Shown: piece after piece, positions 8,089-16,349 of the stretch
Position numbering within the stretch: the first letter of the stretch is position 1
How the letters are laid out: each line of letters starts with the position of its first letter
Assembly (NCBI GenBank): GCA_003222895.1
Contig: QHXI01000086.1
Span: 16,967 to 58,672 of the forward strand
Length of the DNA stretch: 41,706 bases
Direction of reading: 5' to 3'
DNA from: Acidobacteriota bacterium
GTDB taxonomy: Bacteria > Acidobacteriota > Blastocatellia > Pyrinomonadales > Pyrinomonadaceae
Translations under genes and position numbers: made by a program
The notes under the pieces: generated by a model
Database searches by the model: none
What the model was told of the DNA's origin: nothing
The model's input: the letters and a program-made list of their open reading frames with translations, nothing else

Positions 8089-9729
8089 ATAGTCCGCGGC
8101 ATAACCGGTGCGCGAAACGCCTTTGTAATCAAGTGCCGACTGCGCTTTGAAAAACGTTTTGGCCTCCATGGGCCGCAACTGAATGGTGACGCCAAGATTC
8201 TGCTTCCACTGCGCTAGAATGAATTCGGCGTAGGAAAGGTTGTTGCTGTCCGGATTGGTGATTAACTCGATCTCAGTGGCGTCGAATTTCTTCGGATCGA
8301 AATTGCCTGCTCCGTCGCGGTAGCCAGCCTCGGCCAGTAATCGCTTGGCCTTTTCAGGATCGAAGGGATCGCCTTTGGGTTGCGGATAACCAGGAAAAAT
8401 TCCATCCGGAGTCATCGCCGTCAGTGCTTTGACGTGACGCCAGTCGGCGAGCGCCTTCTTGTCCAGAGACATGTTCAGCGCTTTGCGCACGCGCACGTCG
8501 GCGGTTGGTCCTTTAGTGGTGTTGAAGTTGTAGTAGTCGATCGCGGCTTCGGGTGCGTCCATGAAATCCTTCAGTGGCCCAATCACGTCCAGCCACGCCG
8601 AAGGCACCGTGTGGTTGTAGGTCGCATCGAGCTCGCCGGCTTTATAAAGGCTCATCATCGTGGTGTTTTCGGCGAGCAGGTAGAAGATAATTTTGTCCAG
8701 CTTCACATTTCCCGCGTCCCAATACATGGGATTACGAGTGACGACGATGCGGTCGTAGTATTTCCAGGATTCGAGCTTGAAGGGGCCGCTGGTGACGATG
8801 TTCGCGGCGTCAGTCCACGCTGGACCAAACTTCTCAATCGTCTTCTGATGGAGCACACGAAAAAACTGGTGCGGCATCATACCGATAAAGTACGGCGCGG
8901 GCTGGCTGAGCGAAATCCGCAGCGTGTAATCATCGACAGCTTCGACGCCGACGTCTTCAGCCTTCACCGGAACAAACTGTTTGCCGGCAACGGCGTTGTT
9001 TAGTTTTGGATTTTTGTCGAGAATCTTCTTTCGATCTTTCTCAGACTTCGGCAGGACCAAGCGCGCGGGCGAATGCATGAACTGGTGAAACGCTGTGTCC
9101 ATCGCCGAGTTCCCGGCGGGGGCAACAGGATATTCTTCGGCGATCGATTTGAATGGCAGCGAGCTCAAGGGCATCGCTGCTAGTGTCTGAGAGTTCCCTT
9201 CCTCGAAGTCTTTTTCCAACAAATAAATCTTCGTGGCTGAATCAAAAACTAATACGTCGCTTTCGTTGAATGCCTGGGCGTACTTGATTGGATAAGCGAA
9301 AGACGCCGTGCGCGAGCCGGTCTCGGGCGTCAAGCCGCGGCGAATGGTGTAAACAAAATCGCGCGCGGTGATTGGATCACCATTCGAGAAGCGGCCATCG
9401 TGACGCAGATGGAACACGAACTCGGAAGAATCCTTGTTAACTTCCCAACGCTCGGCCAGCGCAGGAATCGCTTCGCTGGTTTTTGGATCGTACTCCGCCA
9501 GACCTTCATAAAGAGCCAGGCAGATGCGCGCTTCATTCTGTGCGTTTGGGATTTGCGGATCGATGGTTTCGGGTTCTGATCCGGAAACGTAGCGCAGGAT
9601 GTTATCGCGCGGTGGCTCGGTTTTGCCAAAGAAGATGGAATTCTTGGCGGAAGCTGCGCAACCAGCGACGATGAGGCATCCGATCAACGTGATCGATAGA
9701 GTTCGAAGTCGCGAAGCCGAATAAGACAT
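7987..9729 (-). CDS. oppA: Peptide-binding lipoprotein (OppA-like), C-terminus disrupted
   Basis: The substrate-binding protein of the opp importer (SBP_bac_5 family). I chose ATG 9729 (MSYSASRLRTLS) because it places a lipoprotein signal and lipobox (LIVAGC) correctly; an upstream GTG at 9768 is possible. The fold is collinear with OppA (SGSEPETIDPQ near the start, then AEYDPKTSEAIPALAERW, and VRKALNMSLDKKAL later) as far as RTGYAADY at 8089-8091. After that the family expects a segment such as NEP/MDPxSFL..., but here the frame runs into about 35 unrelated residues and stops at 7987. The true C-terminus lies in another frame (7835-8088). As written, the product would lack the last strands of the binding lobe. 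Either the gene is inactivated or bases are missing from the assembly. Confidence 0.8.
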   Translation of the reverse strand: MSYSASRLRTLSITLIGCLIVAGCAASAKNSIFFGKTEPPRDNILRYVSGSEPETIDPQIPNAQNEARICLALYEGLAEYDPKTSEAIPALAERWEVNKDSSEFVFHLRHDGRFSNGDPITARDFVYTIRRGLTPETGSRTASFAYPIKYAQAFNESDVLVFDSATKIYLLEKDFEEGNSQTLAAMPLSSLPFKSIAEEYPVAPAGNSAMDTAFHQFMHSPARLVLPKSEKDRKKILDKNPKLNNAVAGKQFVPVKAEDVGVEAVDDYTLRISLSQPAPYFIGMMPHQFFRVLHQKTIEKFGPAWTDAANIVTSGPFKLESWKYYDRIVVTRNPMYWDAGNVKLDKIIFYLLAENTTMMSLYKAGELDATYNHTVPSAWLDVIGPLKDFMDAPEAAIDYYNFNTTKGPTADVRVRKALNMSLDKKALADWRHVKALTAMTPDGIFPGYPQPKGDPFDPEKAKRLLAEAGYRDGAGNFDPKKFDATEIELITNPDSNNLSYAEFILAQWKQNLGVTIQLRPMEAKTFFKAQSALDYKGVSRTGYAADYTSRCSTKPIAQSIISNVINYWLRLNNCCWTRSP

Positions 9730-9761
9730 TTCAGTCAAGGTCTGCGGCAAGAAGTTGGAAG

Positions 9762-10406
9762 TTAACACGAGCCGCGCGCTGCATCAATAATTTCCTGGTT
9801 ATTTGTCGATGCGTTCCGCAGTTGTTCGAACAATGTTTCGACCTGCGCGCGGGTACCGGCAAAGTCGCCCGACGTATCGATCAGAAAATCCGCGTATCTT
9901 ATTTTCTCTTCCTGCGGCATCTGCGCGCTAATTCGTGTTTGAGCCGCTTCAGGCGATAAGCCGTCACGCTTTATCAGGCGCTGCAATTGAATTTCTGGTT
10001 CACAGTAAACGACGATCAATTTGTCGAGACGTTTGTAGCCACCGGATTCGATCATCAATGCAGCGTCGATGATGGCGATGCCATTCGGATCTTTCGCCTC
10101 AAACGCCCGAACCGTTTCATCCTGAGCGGCAATGATCATCGGATGAAGAATCGAATTGAGCTTGTTTCGCTTCGCTTCGTCACCAAAAACGATTTCACCG
10201 AGTCGTTCTCGATTCAGCGTGCCGTCGTCTCTCAACACACTGGATCCGAATGCCTCAGTTACGGATCTCAAACCAGGCGTTCCGGGCGCCACCACATCGC
10301 GCGCAATCTGATCCGCGTCGATCACGTGACAACCAAGTTCCTTCAGCACGCTGAGCACGCATGACTTGCCCACGGCTATCGATCCGGTTAGACCAACTTT
10401 TAGCAT
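9762..10406 (-). CDS. coaE: Dephospho-CoA kinase
   Basis: Catalyses the last step of coenzyme A synthesis, phosphorylating the ribose 3'-OH of dephospho-CoA with ATP. The 214-residue length is typical. The P-loop GLTGSIAVGKS is at residues 5-15, followed by HVIDADQIARDVVAPG (the substrate-binding Asp region) and the LID segment QLQRLIKRDGLSPEAAQTRI. ATG 10406 places the P-loop correctly. It lies between folD and oppA, with 32 bases to oppA. A divergent repeat pair (10416-10526) separates it from folD, so it may not share folD's transcript. Confidence 0.95.
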   Translation of the reverse strand: MLKVGLTGSIAVGKSCVLSVLKELGCHVIDADQIARDVVAPGTPGLRSVTEAFGSSVLRDDGTLNRERLGEIVFGDEAKRNKLNSILHPMIIAAQDETVRAFEAKDPNGIAIIDAALMIESGGYKRLDKLIVVYCEPEIQLQRLIKRDGLSPEAAQTRISAQMPQEEKIRYADFLIDTSGDFAGTRAQVETLFEQLRNASTNNQEIIDAARGSC

Positions 10407-10415
10407 CGAACAGTT

Positions 10416-10526
10416 CCCTCTCCCTGTGGAAGAGGGTTAGGGTGAGGGATTAGCTTTGAAAACCAAAAACTTTTCCTAAGCTTATCCGCCGCAAGACCCT
10501 CACCCAGCCTCTCCCAAAGGGAGAGG
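10416..10526 (-). repeat. Inverted pair of CCCTCTCCC-type repeats
   Basis: Two copies of a short element face each other: 10416-10448 (CCCTCTCCC, a short loop, then AGAGGG and GGTGAGGG) and 10497-10526, which on the minus strand reads CCTCTCCC...GGGAGAGG...GGTGAGGG. Each copy can fold alone, and the pair can form a long stem. Elements of this sequence type are widespread in bacterial intergenic DNA. It fills the folD-coaE gap. Confidence 0.7.
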
Positions 10527-10535
10527 AGATGATAG

Positions 10536-11480
10536 CTACAAGCCTCTTCGCCACTTTGCCGCTTGCAGAGAGTTCTTCATCAGCATCGCAACAGTTAGCA
10601 AACCAACTCCGCCCGGAACCGGGGTCCTTCGTCCGGCGATCAAATCGGCTTCCGCAGGATGAACGTCGCCGACAAGTGTATAGCCCCGCTTCTCGATGGC
10701 TTCGATCCTCTTATCGGCGTCGAAGCCAAAAAACTCGCGTGCGCCTTCGACTCTCGTCACTTGGTTCACGCCAACGTCGATCACGGTGGCCCCCGGCTTG
10801 ATGAAATTCCCGCGAATGAATGCAGGACGGCCGATGGCAGCGATCAAAATATCCGCTTCCCGAGTCACAGCCGGTAAGTCGCGAGTCTTTGAGTGGCAGA
10901 TCGTCACAGTCGCATGTCGTTGCAGCAGCAGACTGGCTATTGGTCTTCCCACGATTTGACTGCGCCCCACCACACACGCGTTCGCGCCGGCAATCTCAAT
11001 CTGATTACGATCCAGCAGTTCGATGATTCCGGCGGGCGTGCAAGGCACAAACCGCGGCCTGCCCATTGCCAAATAACCAACATTCGTTGGATGAAACGCG
11101 TCCACGTCCTTCGCCGGGTCGATGGCTTCGATGATGACCGAGTCGTCAATCTGTTTAGGCAAAGGCAACTGCACCAGAATGCCATCGACGTTATCGTCGG
11201 CATTCAATCGGCGCACAACGGCGAGAAGTTCCTCGGTGGTTGTACTCGCGGACAAATCAATCTTGTCGGATTCAATCCCGACTTCGGCGCACGCGCGCAC
11301 TTTGTTACGCACATAGACCGCAGAGGCGGCATCATCGCCGACCAGAACTGCCGCTAGGCGCGTAACGACGCCATGCTGCTCTCGAAGCCGGCTCACTTCC
11401 GCGGCGACCTCTTTCTTGATCGCGTCCGCCACCGGCCGGCCTTCCAGCAACTCTGCTCGTTGTTGTGCTTTCGCCATCAT
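10536..11480 (-). CDS. folD: Methylenetetrahydrofolate dehydrogenase/cyclohydrolase
   Basis: The bifunctional one-carbon enzyme that interconverts 5,10-methylene-, methenyl- and 10-formyl-tetrahydrofolate with NADP. I chose the ATG at 11480 (314 aa; a second ATG follows immediately). The open frame extends upstream to 11783, but that part overlaps the divergent SCO gene and has no family match. Key motifs: catalytic YVRNKVRAC (Tyr-x3-Lys), GILVQLPLP, KDVDAFHP, PCTPAGI, and the cofactor loop VGRSQIVGRP; the end PVPGGVGLLTVAML is diagnostic. The gene is complete. It is divergent from the SCO/CusF gene, with a shared 94-base upstream region. Confidence 0.95.
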   Translation of the reverse strand: MMAKAQQRAELLEGRPVADAIKKEVAAEVSRLREQHGVVTRLAAVLVGDDAASAVYVRNKVRACAEVGIESDKIDLSASTTTEELLAVVRRLNADDNVDGILVQLPLPKQIDDSVIIEAIDPAKDVDAFHPTNVGYLAMGRPRFVPCTPAGIIELLDRNQIEIAGANACVVGRSQIVGRPIASLLLQRHATVTICHSKTRDLPAVTREADILIAAIGRPAFIRGNFIKPGATVIDVGVNQVTRVEGAREFFGFDADKRIEAIEKRGYTLVGDVHPAEADLIAGRRTPVPGGVGLLTVAMLMKNSLQAAKWRRGL

Positions 11481-11574
11481 CGCGCCAATCGTAACATAGA
11501 AGCAGCGTCGCGTTCGTCGGCCTTTTGAGATCCGTGCCGCTCCCGTTAACCTATCACTCGTGCTTTCAAACATC

Positions 11575-12459
11575 ATGCATAAATACCGCAAAGAAACTTT
11601 TGTATTAATCACACTGGTCCTGGCTCTGAGTGGTGCGGGTTGTCGGCGAGGATCGAAAAACGAAAAGCGATTTCCAATCAAAGGCAAGGTCATCGCGGTG
11701 AACAAACTCGATCGCACGGCAACCATCTCGCACCAGGACATTCCCGGGTACATGCCGGGCATGACGATGGATTTCAAGATCAAGAACGACGGGGATCTCG
11801 AGATGATGAAACCGGGGGATCAAATCACCGGCACGCTGGTCGTCGACGGCCTTTCATCATGGGTTGAAGTCACCGCCATCACAGAAGGCGGCGCGCAGTT
11901 GACACCCACGACTGTGGTTCCTGGCGAACCGAAGCCCGGCGACGCTATTCCTGATTTTGCCTTGCTGAATCAGGATGGAAAAGCTATTCGCTTATCGCAA
12001 TACAAAGGCAAAGCGCTGGCGCTGACTTTCATCTACACCCGCTGCCCGCAACCGGACCAATGCACGTTGATGAGTCAGAACTTTGCGGCGATCGATCGCG
12101 AACTGCAAAACCTGCCGGATGTTTACGCGCAAACTCACTTGCTATCCATCACTTTCGATCCCGATTACGACACGCCGAAAGTTTTGCGCAGTTATGGCGC
12201 GTCGCACACGGAACGTTATTCCGATGAAACTTTTCAGCACTGGGAGTTCGCGACCGGAACAAAGGATGAGATCAAAGGAATGGCGCAGTTCTTTGGAATG
12301 CGTTATTACCACGACACCGAATCAGGCGACGAGCAAGTCATCCACTCGCTGCGCACCGCAGTCATCGACAAGAATGGGAAGCTCGTGAAGCTGTACCGGG
12401 GGAACGAGTGGAAGCCTGCGGAGATTGTTAACGATCTGAAGGCTTTGGCTGGCGCTTAG
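11575..12459 (+). CDS. CusF-like copper-binding domain fused to SCO1/SenC thioredoxin fold (lipoprotein)
   Basis: A 294-residue exported protein. ATG 11575 gives a lipoprotein signal ending LALSGAGC; an in-frame GTG at 11560 is the alternative. Residues about 35-105 match the CusF/copper-binding fold (GKVIAVNKLDRTATISHQDI, then PGYMPGMTMDF with the Met-rich site). Residues about 125-290 are an SCO1/SenC domain with FIYTRCPQPDQC, where the two cysteines are separated by five residues instead of the CxxxC of mitochondrial SCO1. The ligand histidine is in VIHSLRTAVID. SCO proteins deliver copper to, or reduce, the CuA site of cytochrome oxidase; the CusF part suggests periplasmic copper capture before transfer. 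No oxidase genes are nearby. It stands alone on the plus strand. Confidence 0.88.
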   Translation: MHKYRKETFVLITLVLALSGAGCRRGSKNEKRFPIKGKVIAVNKLDRTATISHQDIPGYMPGMTMDFKIKNDGDLEMMKPGDQITGTLVVDGLSSWVEVTAITEGGAQLTPTTVVPGEPKPGDAIPDFALLNQDGKAIRLSQYKGKALALTFIYTRCPQPDQCTLMSQNFAAIDRELQNLPDVYAQTHLLSITFDPDYDTPKVLRSYGASHTERYSDETFQHWEFATGTKDEIKGMAQFFGMRYYHDTESGDEQVIHSLRTAVIDKNGKLVKLYRGNEWKPAEIVNDLKALAGA

Positions 12460-12574
12460 ACCGCGTGCTAGACAAAAACCGTTGCGCTACCTCCGATTCT
12501 CTCGCAAATCCTTGGACCCAAAGCCGCCAATCAACCGAAACAGTTAAGAACGAGCCGAGGCGGGTGGCAACTCC

Positions 12575-12601
12575 GGAAGTTGGCCTTTTCGGCCAATTTC
12601 C
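12575..12601 (+). terminator. Hairpin downstream of the SCO gene
   Basis: GGAAGTTGGCC and GGCCAATTTCC flank a 5-base TTTTC loop, a stem with 10 of 11 pairs. It lies 115 bases past the SCO stop. It has no T-run after it, so it is a weak terminator candidate or simply part of the repeat-rich region. Confidence 0.4.
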
Positions 12602-12622
12602 TAAAGTCTAATGGGAATGGAT

Positions 12623-13042
12623 GATCCCCTCCAAGGTGGCGCTGATCCCCGCCGAGGCGGTGCTGATCCCCGCCCATGCCGGACTGATCCCCACCGAGGC
12701 GGTACTGATCTCCACCGAGGTGGCGCCGATCCCCGCCAAGGTGGTGCCGATCTCCACCAAGGTGGCGCTGATCCCCGCCAAGGTGGCGCTGATCCCCACC
12801 GAGGCGGTGCCGATCCCCACCGAAGCGGCGCTGATCCCCACCGAAGCGGCGCTGATCCCCGCCGAGGCGGTACTGACCCCCACCGAGGCGGCGCTGATCC
12901 CCGCCAAGGTGGTGCTGATCCCCGCCAAGGTGGCGCTGATCCCCGCCAAGGCGGTACTGATCCCCACCGAGGCGGTGCTGATCCCCGCCAAGGCGGCGCT
13001 GATCCCCACCGAGGTGGCGCTGATCCCCGCCAAGGCGGCAAT
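12623..13042. repeat. Twenty tandem copies of a 21-bp repeat
   Basis: Twenty consecutive 21-base units (first 12623-12643, last 13022-13042) with no insertion or deletion. Each starts GATCCCC (minor variants such as GATCTCC and GACCCC) and carries a near-palindromic core of the form CCRAGGYGG. Variation is almost all C/T or G/A and falls at a few fixed sites. Because 21 is a multiple of three and no unit contains a stop, at least four frames stay open: plus-strand heptapeptides GGADPRQ-like and LIPAKVA-like, and two proline/serine/glycine-rich frames on the minus strand. None has a convincing ribosome site. I treat it as a minisatellite. Protein coding is possible but unsupported. Confidence 0.93.
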
Positions 13043-13201
13043 CAGTCGCTCACCGTGGATTAATTATTGGATCGCCGCGTCGCCGCGCTGGATCAAGTTT
13101 CGAGGAAAAATTTTCGTGACGTTGGAAGTGTCCTCGCACACCCGAGGATTAGCCCTTCGATATGAGGGACTTGGTCCTCTCAGATCAAGGAGAACAATTA
13201 G

Positions 13202-13471
13202 TAATGCTCTGTTAGTGTGTTGCTGTTCTGCGTGAGTCCCGTAGGGACGAAAATATTTATAGCCACTGGTGCAACATAATTGAGCAAGCTCCGAAGGAGC
13301 GAAATATTATCGAATGACTCACATTTAGCTCCTACGGAGCTAGGGTCGTTGGATGGCTGTTGCTATAAACATCCGGCTCCTACAGAGCTAAACGATCGCG
13401 ACAGTTGTACGGCGTTCTTTCCATGCCACTTGGCAACACTGTTATCTCAGCAACACACTAACGGAGCACTA
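13202..13471. mobile_element. MITE-like element with 24-bp terminal inverted repeats
   Basis: The ends 13202-13225 and 13448-13471 are inverted repeats sharing the core GTTAGTGTGTTGCTG; 22 of 24 bases match. Both ends begin with TA, which would fit a TA target duplication as in IS630/mariner-like elements. Inside are four small palindromes of one family: GTCCCGTAGGGAC (13236-13248), GCTCCGAAGGAGC (13288-13300), GCTCCTACGGAGC (13328-13340) and GCTCCTACAGAGC (13376-13388). Each has an adjoining AT-rich tail (for example GAAAATATTTATAG); the first two point right and the last two point left. There is no transposase and no long reading frame. The rest of the 13043-13603 gap shows nothing I can name. 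Confidence 0.65.
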
Positions 13472-13603
13472 CCGAAAAATTAAACCAGTTGACCCTTCCA
13501 GATTGTACTGGGTCATTTATTCGCGTCGCGACAGCGCCCGCTACAGTCAGCACATACTGTTAGCGTTAATCCTTACACCGGATTGCTTGATTTCCATTAT
13601 CAC

Positions 13604-15706
13604 TCACCAAATCTGACAGCGCTTATCGGGCGGCCGCACCATCGCATCGCCTTCTTTGCACGCGTAGGCCGCGGCAAACTGCGGCATGTTCGATAGCGGT
13701 CCGTTGACACGAAACTTTGCCAGCGGATGCGGATCGGTGGCGTTTCTCAAGCGCGCTGCCTCGGGCCGAATGTTCTCCGCCCACACCTGCGCCCAGCCTA
13801 AAAAGAAACGCTGCTCAGGCGTGAACCCATTGATGTCCTTTGGCCGTGGCTTGCCCGCTAACGACTTTTGATAAGCGGCATATGCTACGGTCAATCCGCC
13901 CAAGTCAGCGACTGATTCGCCAACGACCAGTTGTCCTTTCTGATGCAGGCCAGGTTCGACTTCGAAAGAATCAAACTGTTGGACCACGCAATTCGTGCGG
14001 TCGGTAAACTTCTTGTAATCATCCGGCGACCACCACATCACCAGGTTGCCGTTTGCGTCATATCGCGCGCCGGAATCGTCAAAGCCGTGGGTCATCTCGT
14101 GGCCGATCACCGCGCCAATGCCACCGTAATTGAATGCCTCATCAGCCTTCGGATCGTAGAAAGGCGGTTGCAGGATGCCCGCCGGGAAAACGATCTCGTT
14201 GAATTGCGGATTGTAGTAGGCGTTGACGGTCGGCGGCGACATTCCCCACTCAGTCCTATCGACGGGCTTGCCGATCTTGCCGAGGTTTCGTCTGAATTCA
14301 AACTCACCGGCTGAAACAAAATTGTTGTAGTAAGCACCGCGACTAATCTGAAGCGCTTCATAGTCCCGCCACTTATCCGGATAGCCAATCTTGCGATTGT
14401 AAGCCTCGAGTTTCGCGATCGCTTTCTGACGCGTGTCGTTGCTCATCCAATTGAGGGTCGTCAGATCATCCTTCAGGGCTGTGACTAGATTCGCAACCAT
14501 TTCGCGCGCTCGCGCCTTGGCTTGAGGCGTGAACGTCTTGGCGACGTAGATCTGGCCCAGCGCTTCACCCAACGCGCGATCCGTGCTGGCGACGCAACGC
14601 TTCCAGCGCGGCAACATCTCGGTCGTGCCTTGCAGATACTTGCCGTTGAAGTTAAAGCTCTCTTGCACGAACTTCGACGAAAGTGTATTCGAAGCGGCAT
14701 TCACCAAGTGCCAGCGCAGATAAACTTTCCAGTCAGCGATCGGCGTGTCTTTCAGGATTTTGTCAGCGGCTTTGAAGAAATCGGGCTGGCCAACGTTAAC
14801 CTTTGCTATCTCGGGCAAACCGATATTGCGGAAGTAGCGGCCCCAATCAAAATCCGGAGTCATCTGCAGCAACATGATCTTGGTCATCGGGTGATAGTTT
14901 GCTTCCGGATTGCGTCGCTGAATTCGTGTCGAAGAGTTCTCAGCGAGCTTCGTCTCGATTTTCATTACCGTATTCGATTCGGCTGCGGCTTCTTGAGGAG
15001 TATCGCCCATCAACTCGAACGTGCGCGCGACGTGTTTTGAATACTCGTCGCGGGTGGCCTTGTTCTTGGCTTCATCGCTCGCGTAGTAATCGCGATCCGG
15101 CAATCCCAATCCACCTTGCACAAGCTGCGCGATAATTTGACTCGAATCTTTCGCGTCCTGATTCGCGCCAAAACCAAAGACCGCGGGAATGCGATGAGCA
15201 TGGAGACTCGCGATTTCATCTTCGAGGCTCAACAGATCGGAAATGCTCGCAATCCGCTGAAGCTCGGACTCGAGCGGCTTAATTCCCTCGGCTTCGATCT
15301 TCTGCTCATCCATGCACGATCCATAAAAGTCGGCGATCTTCTGTTCGTTGCCGGGCGCCAGGGTTTTCTTATTCAGAAGACCTTCGAGAATGTCATGCAG
15401 CACGCTGATGTTCTGTTCGTCGAGCTGCGTAAACCGGCCCCAAACCGAATAGGCCCCCGGAACCGGGTTCTTATCCATCCAGCCGCCGTTAGCGAAACGA
15501 TTGAAGTCCTGGCAGGCGCTCGCGTTTCGATCGAGGTTCGAAAAATCGAAACCGGCGACGACGGAATTTTGCGGCTTGTCGGATATTTCGAATGTCAATG
15601 ACGAGTCTGTTGGCAACGCAGCCGACGCCTGACGAGTGCGAAACACTGAAGTGGTCAAAAGTGATATCAGACAGAGCAACAGCACACAGCGATAGAATGG
15701 ATTCAT
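13604..15706 (-). CDS. M13 family zinc metallopeptidase (neprilysin/PepO-like)
   Basis: An exported endopeptidase of about 700 residues that cleaves oligopeptides. I chose ATG 15706 because TGGAGG lies eight bases before it; an in-frame GTG at 15721 overlaps that site. An N-terminal signal peptide (LLLCLISLL core) precedes the M13 N-domain. The catalytic domain has VNAYYNP (substrate binding), HEMTH at about residues 536-540 (two zinc ligands and the catalytic Glu) and ESVAD at about 597-601 (third ligand plus the stabilising Asp). The C-terminal RVNGPLSN and final CQIW are typical of the family, so it is full length. It stands between the repeat region and a coiled-coil gene and is probably its own transcript. 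Confidence 0.95.
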   Translation of the reverse strand: MNPFYRCVLLLCLISLLTTSVFRTRQASAALPTDSSLTFEISDKPQNSVVAGFDFSNLDRNASACQDFNRFANGGWMDKNPVPGAYSVWGRFTQLDEQNISVLHDILEGLLNKKTLAPGNEQKIADFYGSCMDEQKIEAEGIKPLESELQRIASISDLLSLEDEIASLHAHRIPAVFGFGANQDAKDSSQIIAQLVQGGLGLPDRDYYASDEAKNKATRDEYSKHVARTFELMGDTPQEAAAESNTVMKIETKLAENSSTRIQRRNPEANYHPMTKIMLLQMTPDFDWGRYFRNIGLPEIAKVNVGQPDFFKAADKILKDTPIADWKVYLRWHLVNAASNTLSSKFVQESFNFNGKYLQGTTEMLPRWKRCVASTDRALGEALGQIYVAKTFTPQAKARAREMVANLVTALKDDLTTLNWMSNDTRQKAIAKLEAYNRKIGYPDKWRDYEALQISRGAYYNNFVSAGEFEFRRNLGKIGKPVDRTEWGMSPPTVNAYYNPQFNEIVFPAGILQPPFYDPKADEAFNYGGIGAVIGHEMTHGFDDSGARYDANGNLVMWWSPDDYKKFTDRTNCVVQQFDSFEVEPGLHQKGQLVVGESVADLGGLTVAYAAYQKSLAGKPRPKDINGFTPEQRFFLGWAQVWAENIRPEAARLRNATDPHPLAKFRVNGPLSNMPQFAAAYACKEGDAMVRPPDKRCQIW

Positions 15707-15838
15707 GGCAGAAACCTCCACAGAAAAGATTTATCAATTCGCTTTTCGAGGGGACGTGGGAATGTTAGGACTTGAGGAGCGAAAAGGCAAAAAGCGGCTC
15801 CGGTTGGGACGAGGCAGACTCAATTGCTCGATCAGAGG

Positions 15839-16273
15839 TCAGCTAAGCTCGCGCCCCTCAAGTTGTGCTATGCGTCTGCCGTGAATCTTCATTTCCTGAC
15901 GAAGCTCATAGAAATCGAGCAGCACTCCATCAAACTTCTCAACCACCCTTTGGAGTTGTTCCTGGACAGCTTCCCAAATTGGCCGCGTCTCTTTTAGACG
16001 TGCGTCGACGCGCTCTTCTAGGGATGTCAGACGATGATCGAGACCTGCGATGTTCTTGGCCATTGCTGCCTGCTGTGTGCGAATCTCGGCAACGTCATCG
16101 CGTATTTCCACGATGTCGGTGCGCATCTCGGCAATAGCGGCAATAACTTCTTTCCGCATCGCCGCCTGATCTGAGCGCATGGCTGCTTGTTCAGCGCGCA
16201 CGGCCGCAAACTCATCGAGCACTCGCTTCTGAAAAGCGCGCGTCGCCAGATCCTTTGTTGGCTCGTCGTTCAT
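15839..16273 (-). CDS. Hypothetical coiled-coil protein
   Basis: A 144-residue soluble protein made almost wholly of heptad-repeat helix. Residues about 25-75 contain near-repeats (VRAEQAAMRSDQAAMRKE, then two blocks built on EIR and DVAEIRTQQAAM); a second helix covers 85-140. There is no signal peptide, membrane helix or enzyme motif. Similar short coiled-coil proteins are annotated only as hypothetical. It lies 76 bases downstream of etfA on the same strand and could be at the end of the etf transcript. Function unknown. Confidence 0.72.
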   Translation of the reverse strand: MNDEPTKDLATRAFQKRVLDEFAAVRAEQAAMRSDQAAMRKEVIAAIAEMRTDIVEIRDDVAEIRTQQAAMAKNIAGLDHRLTSLEERVDARLKETRPIWEAVQEQLQRVVEKFDGVLLDFYELRQEMKIHGRRIAQLEGRELS

Positions 16274-16349
16274 AATCCGCTTCGTTCAGGGATCGTAGCA
16301 CAACCAACCGCACAATTCAGCGGTAAAAATTCTTGCAAGGCGACGGAGA

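Noticed and set aside
8380-9003. 207-codon plus-strand open frame
   Set aside because: It lies wholly opposite oppA, whose lipobox and family motifs make the minus strand the coding one.
12623-13042. CRISPR array
   Set aside because: The units are directly adjacent with no unique spacers, and no cas genes are present.
12601-13235. Four overlapping open frames of 140-204 codons across the 21-bp array
   Set aside because: They exist because the repeat length is a multiple of three and has no stops. None has a good ribosome site or known family, so I list only the repeat.
13280-13483. 67-codon plus-strand frame in the MITE-like element
   Set aside because: Composed of the element's palindromes and inverted end, with no ribosome site.
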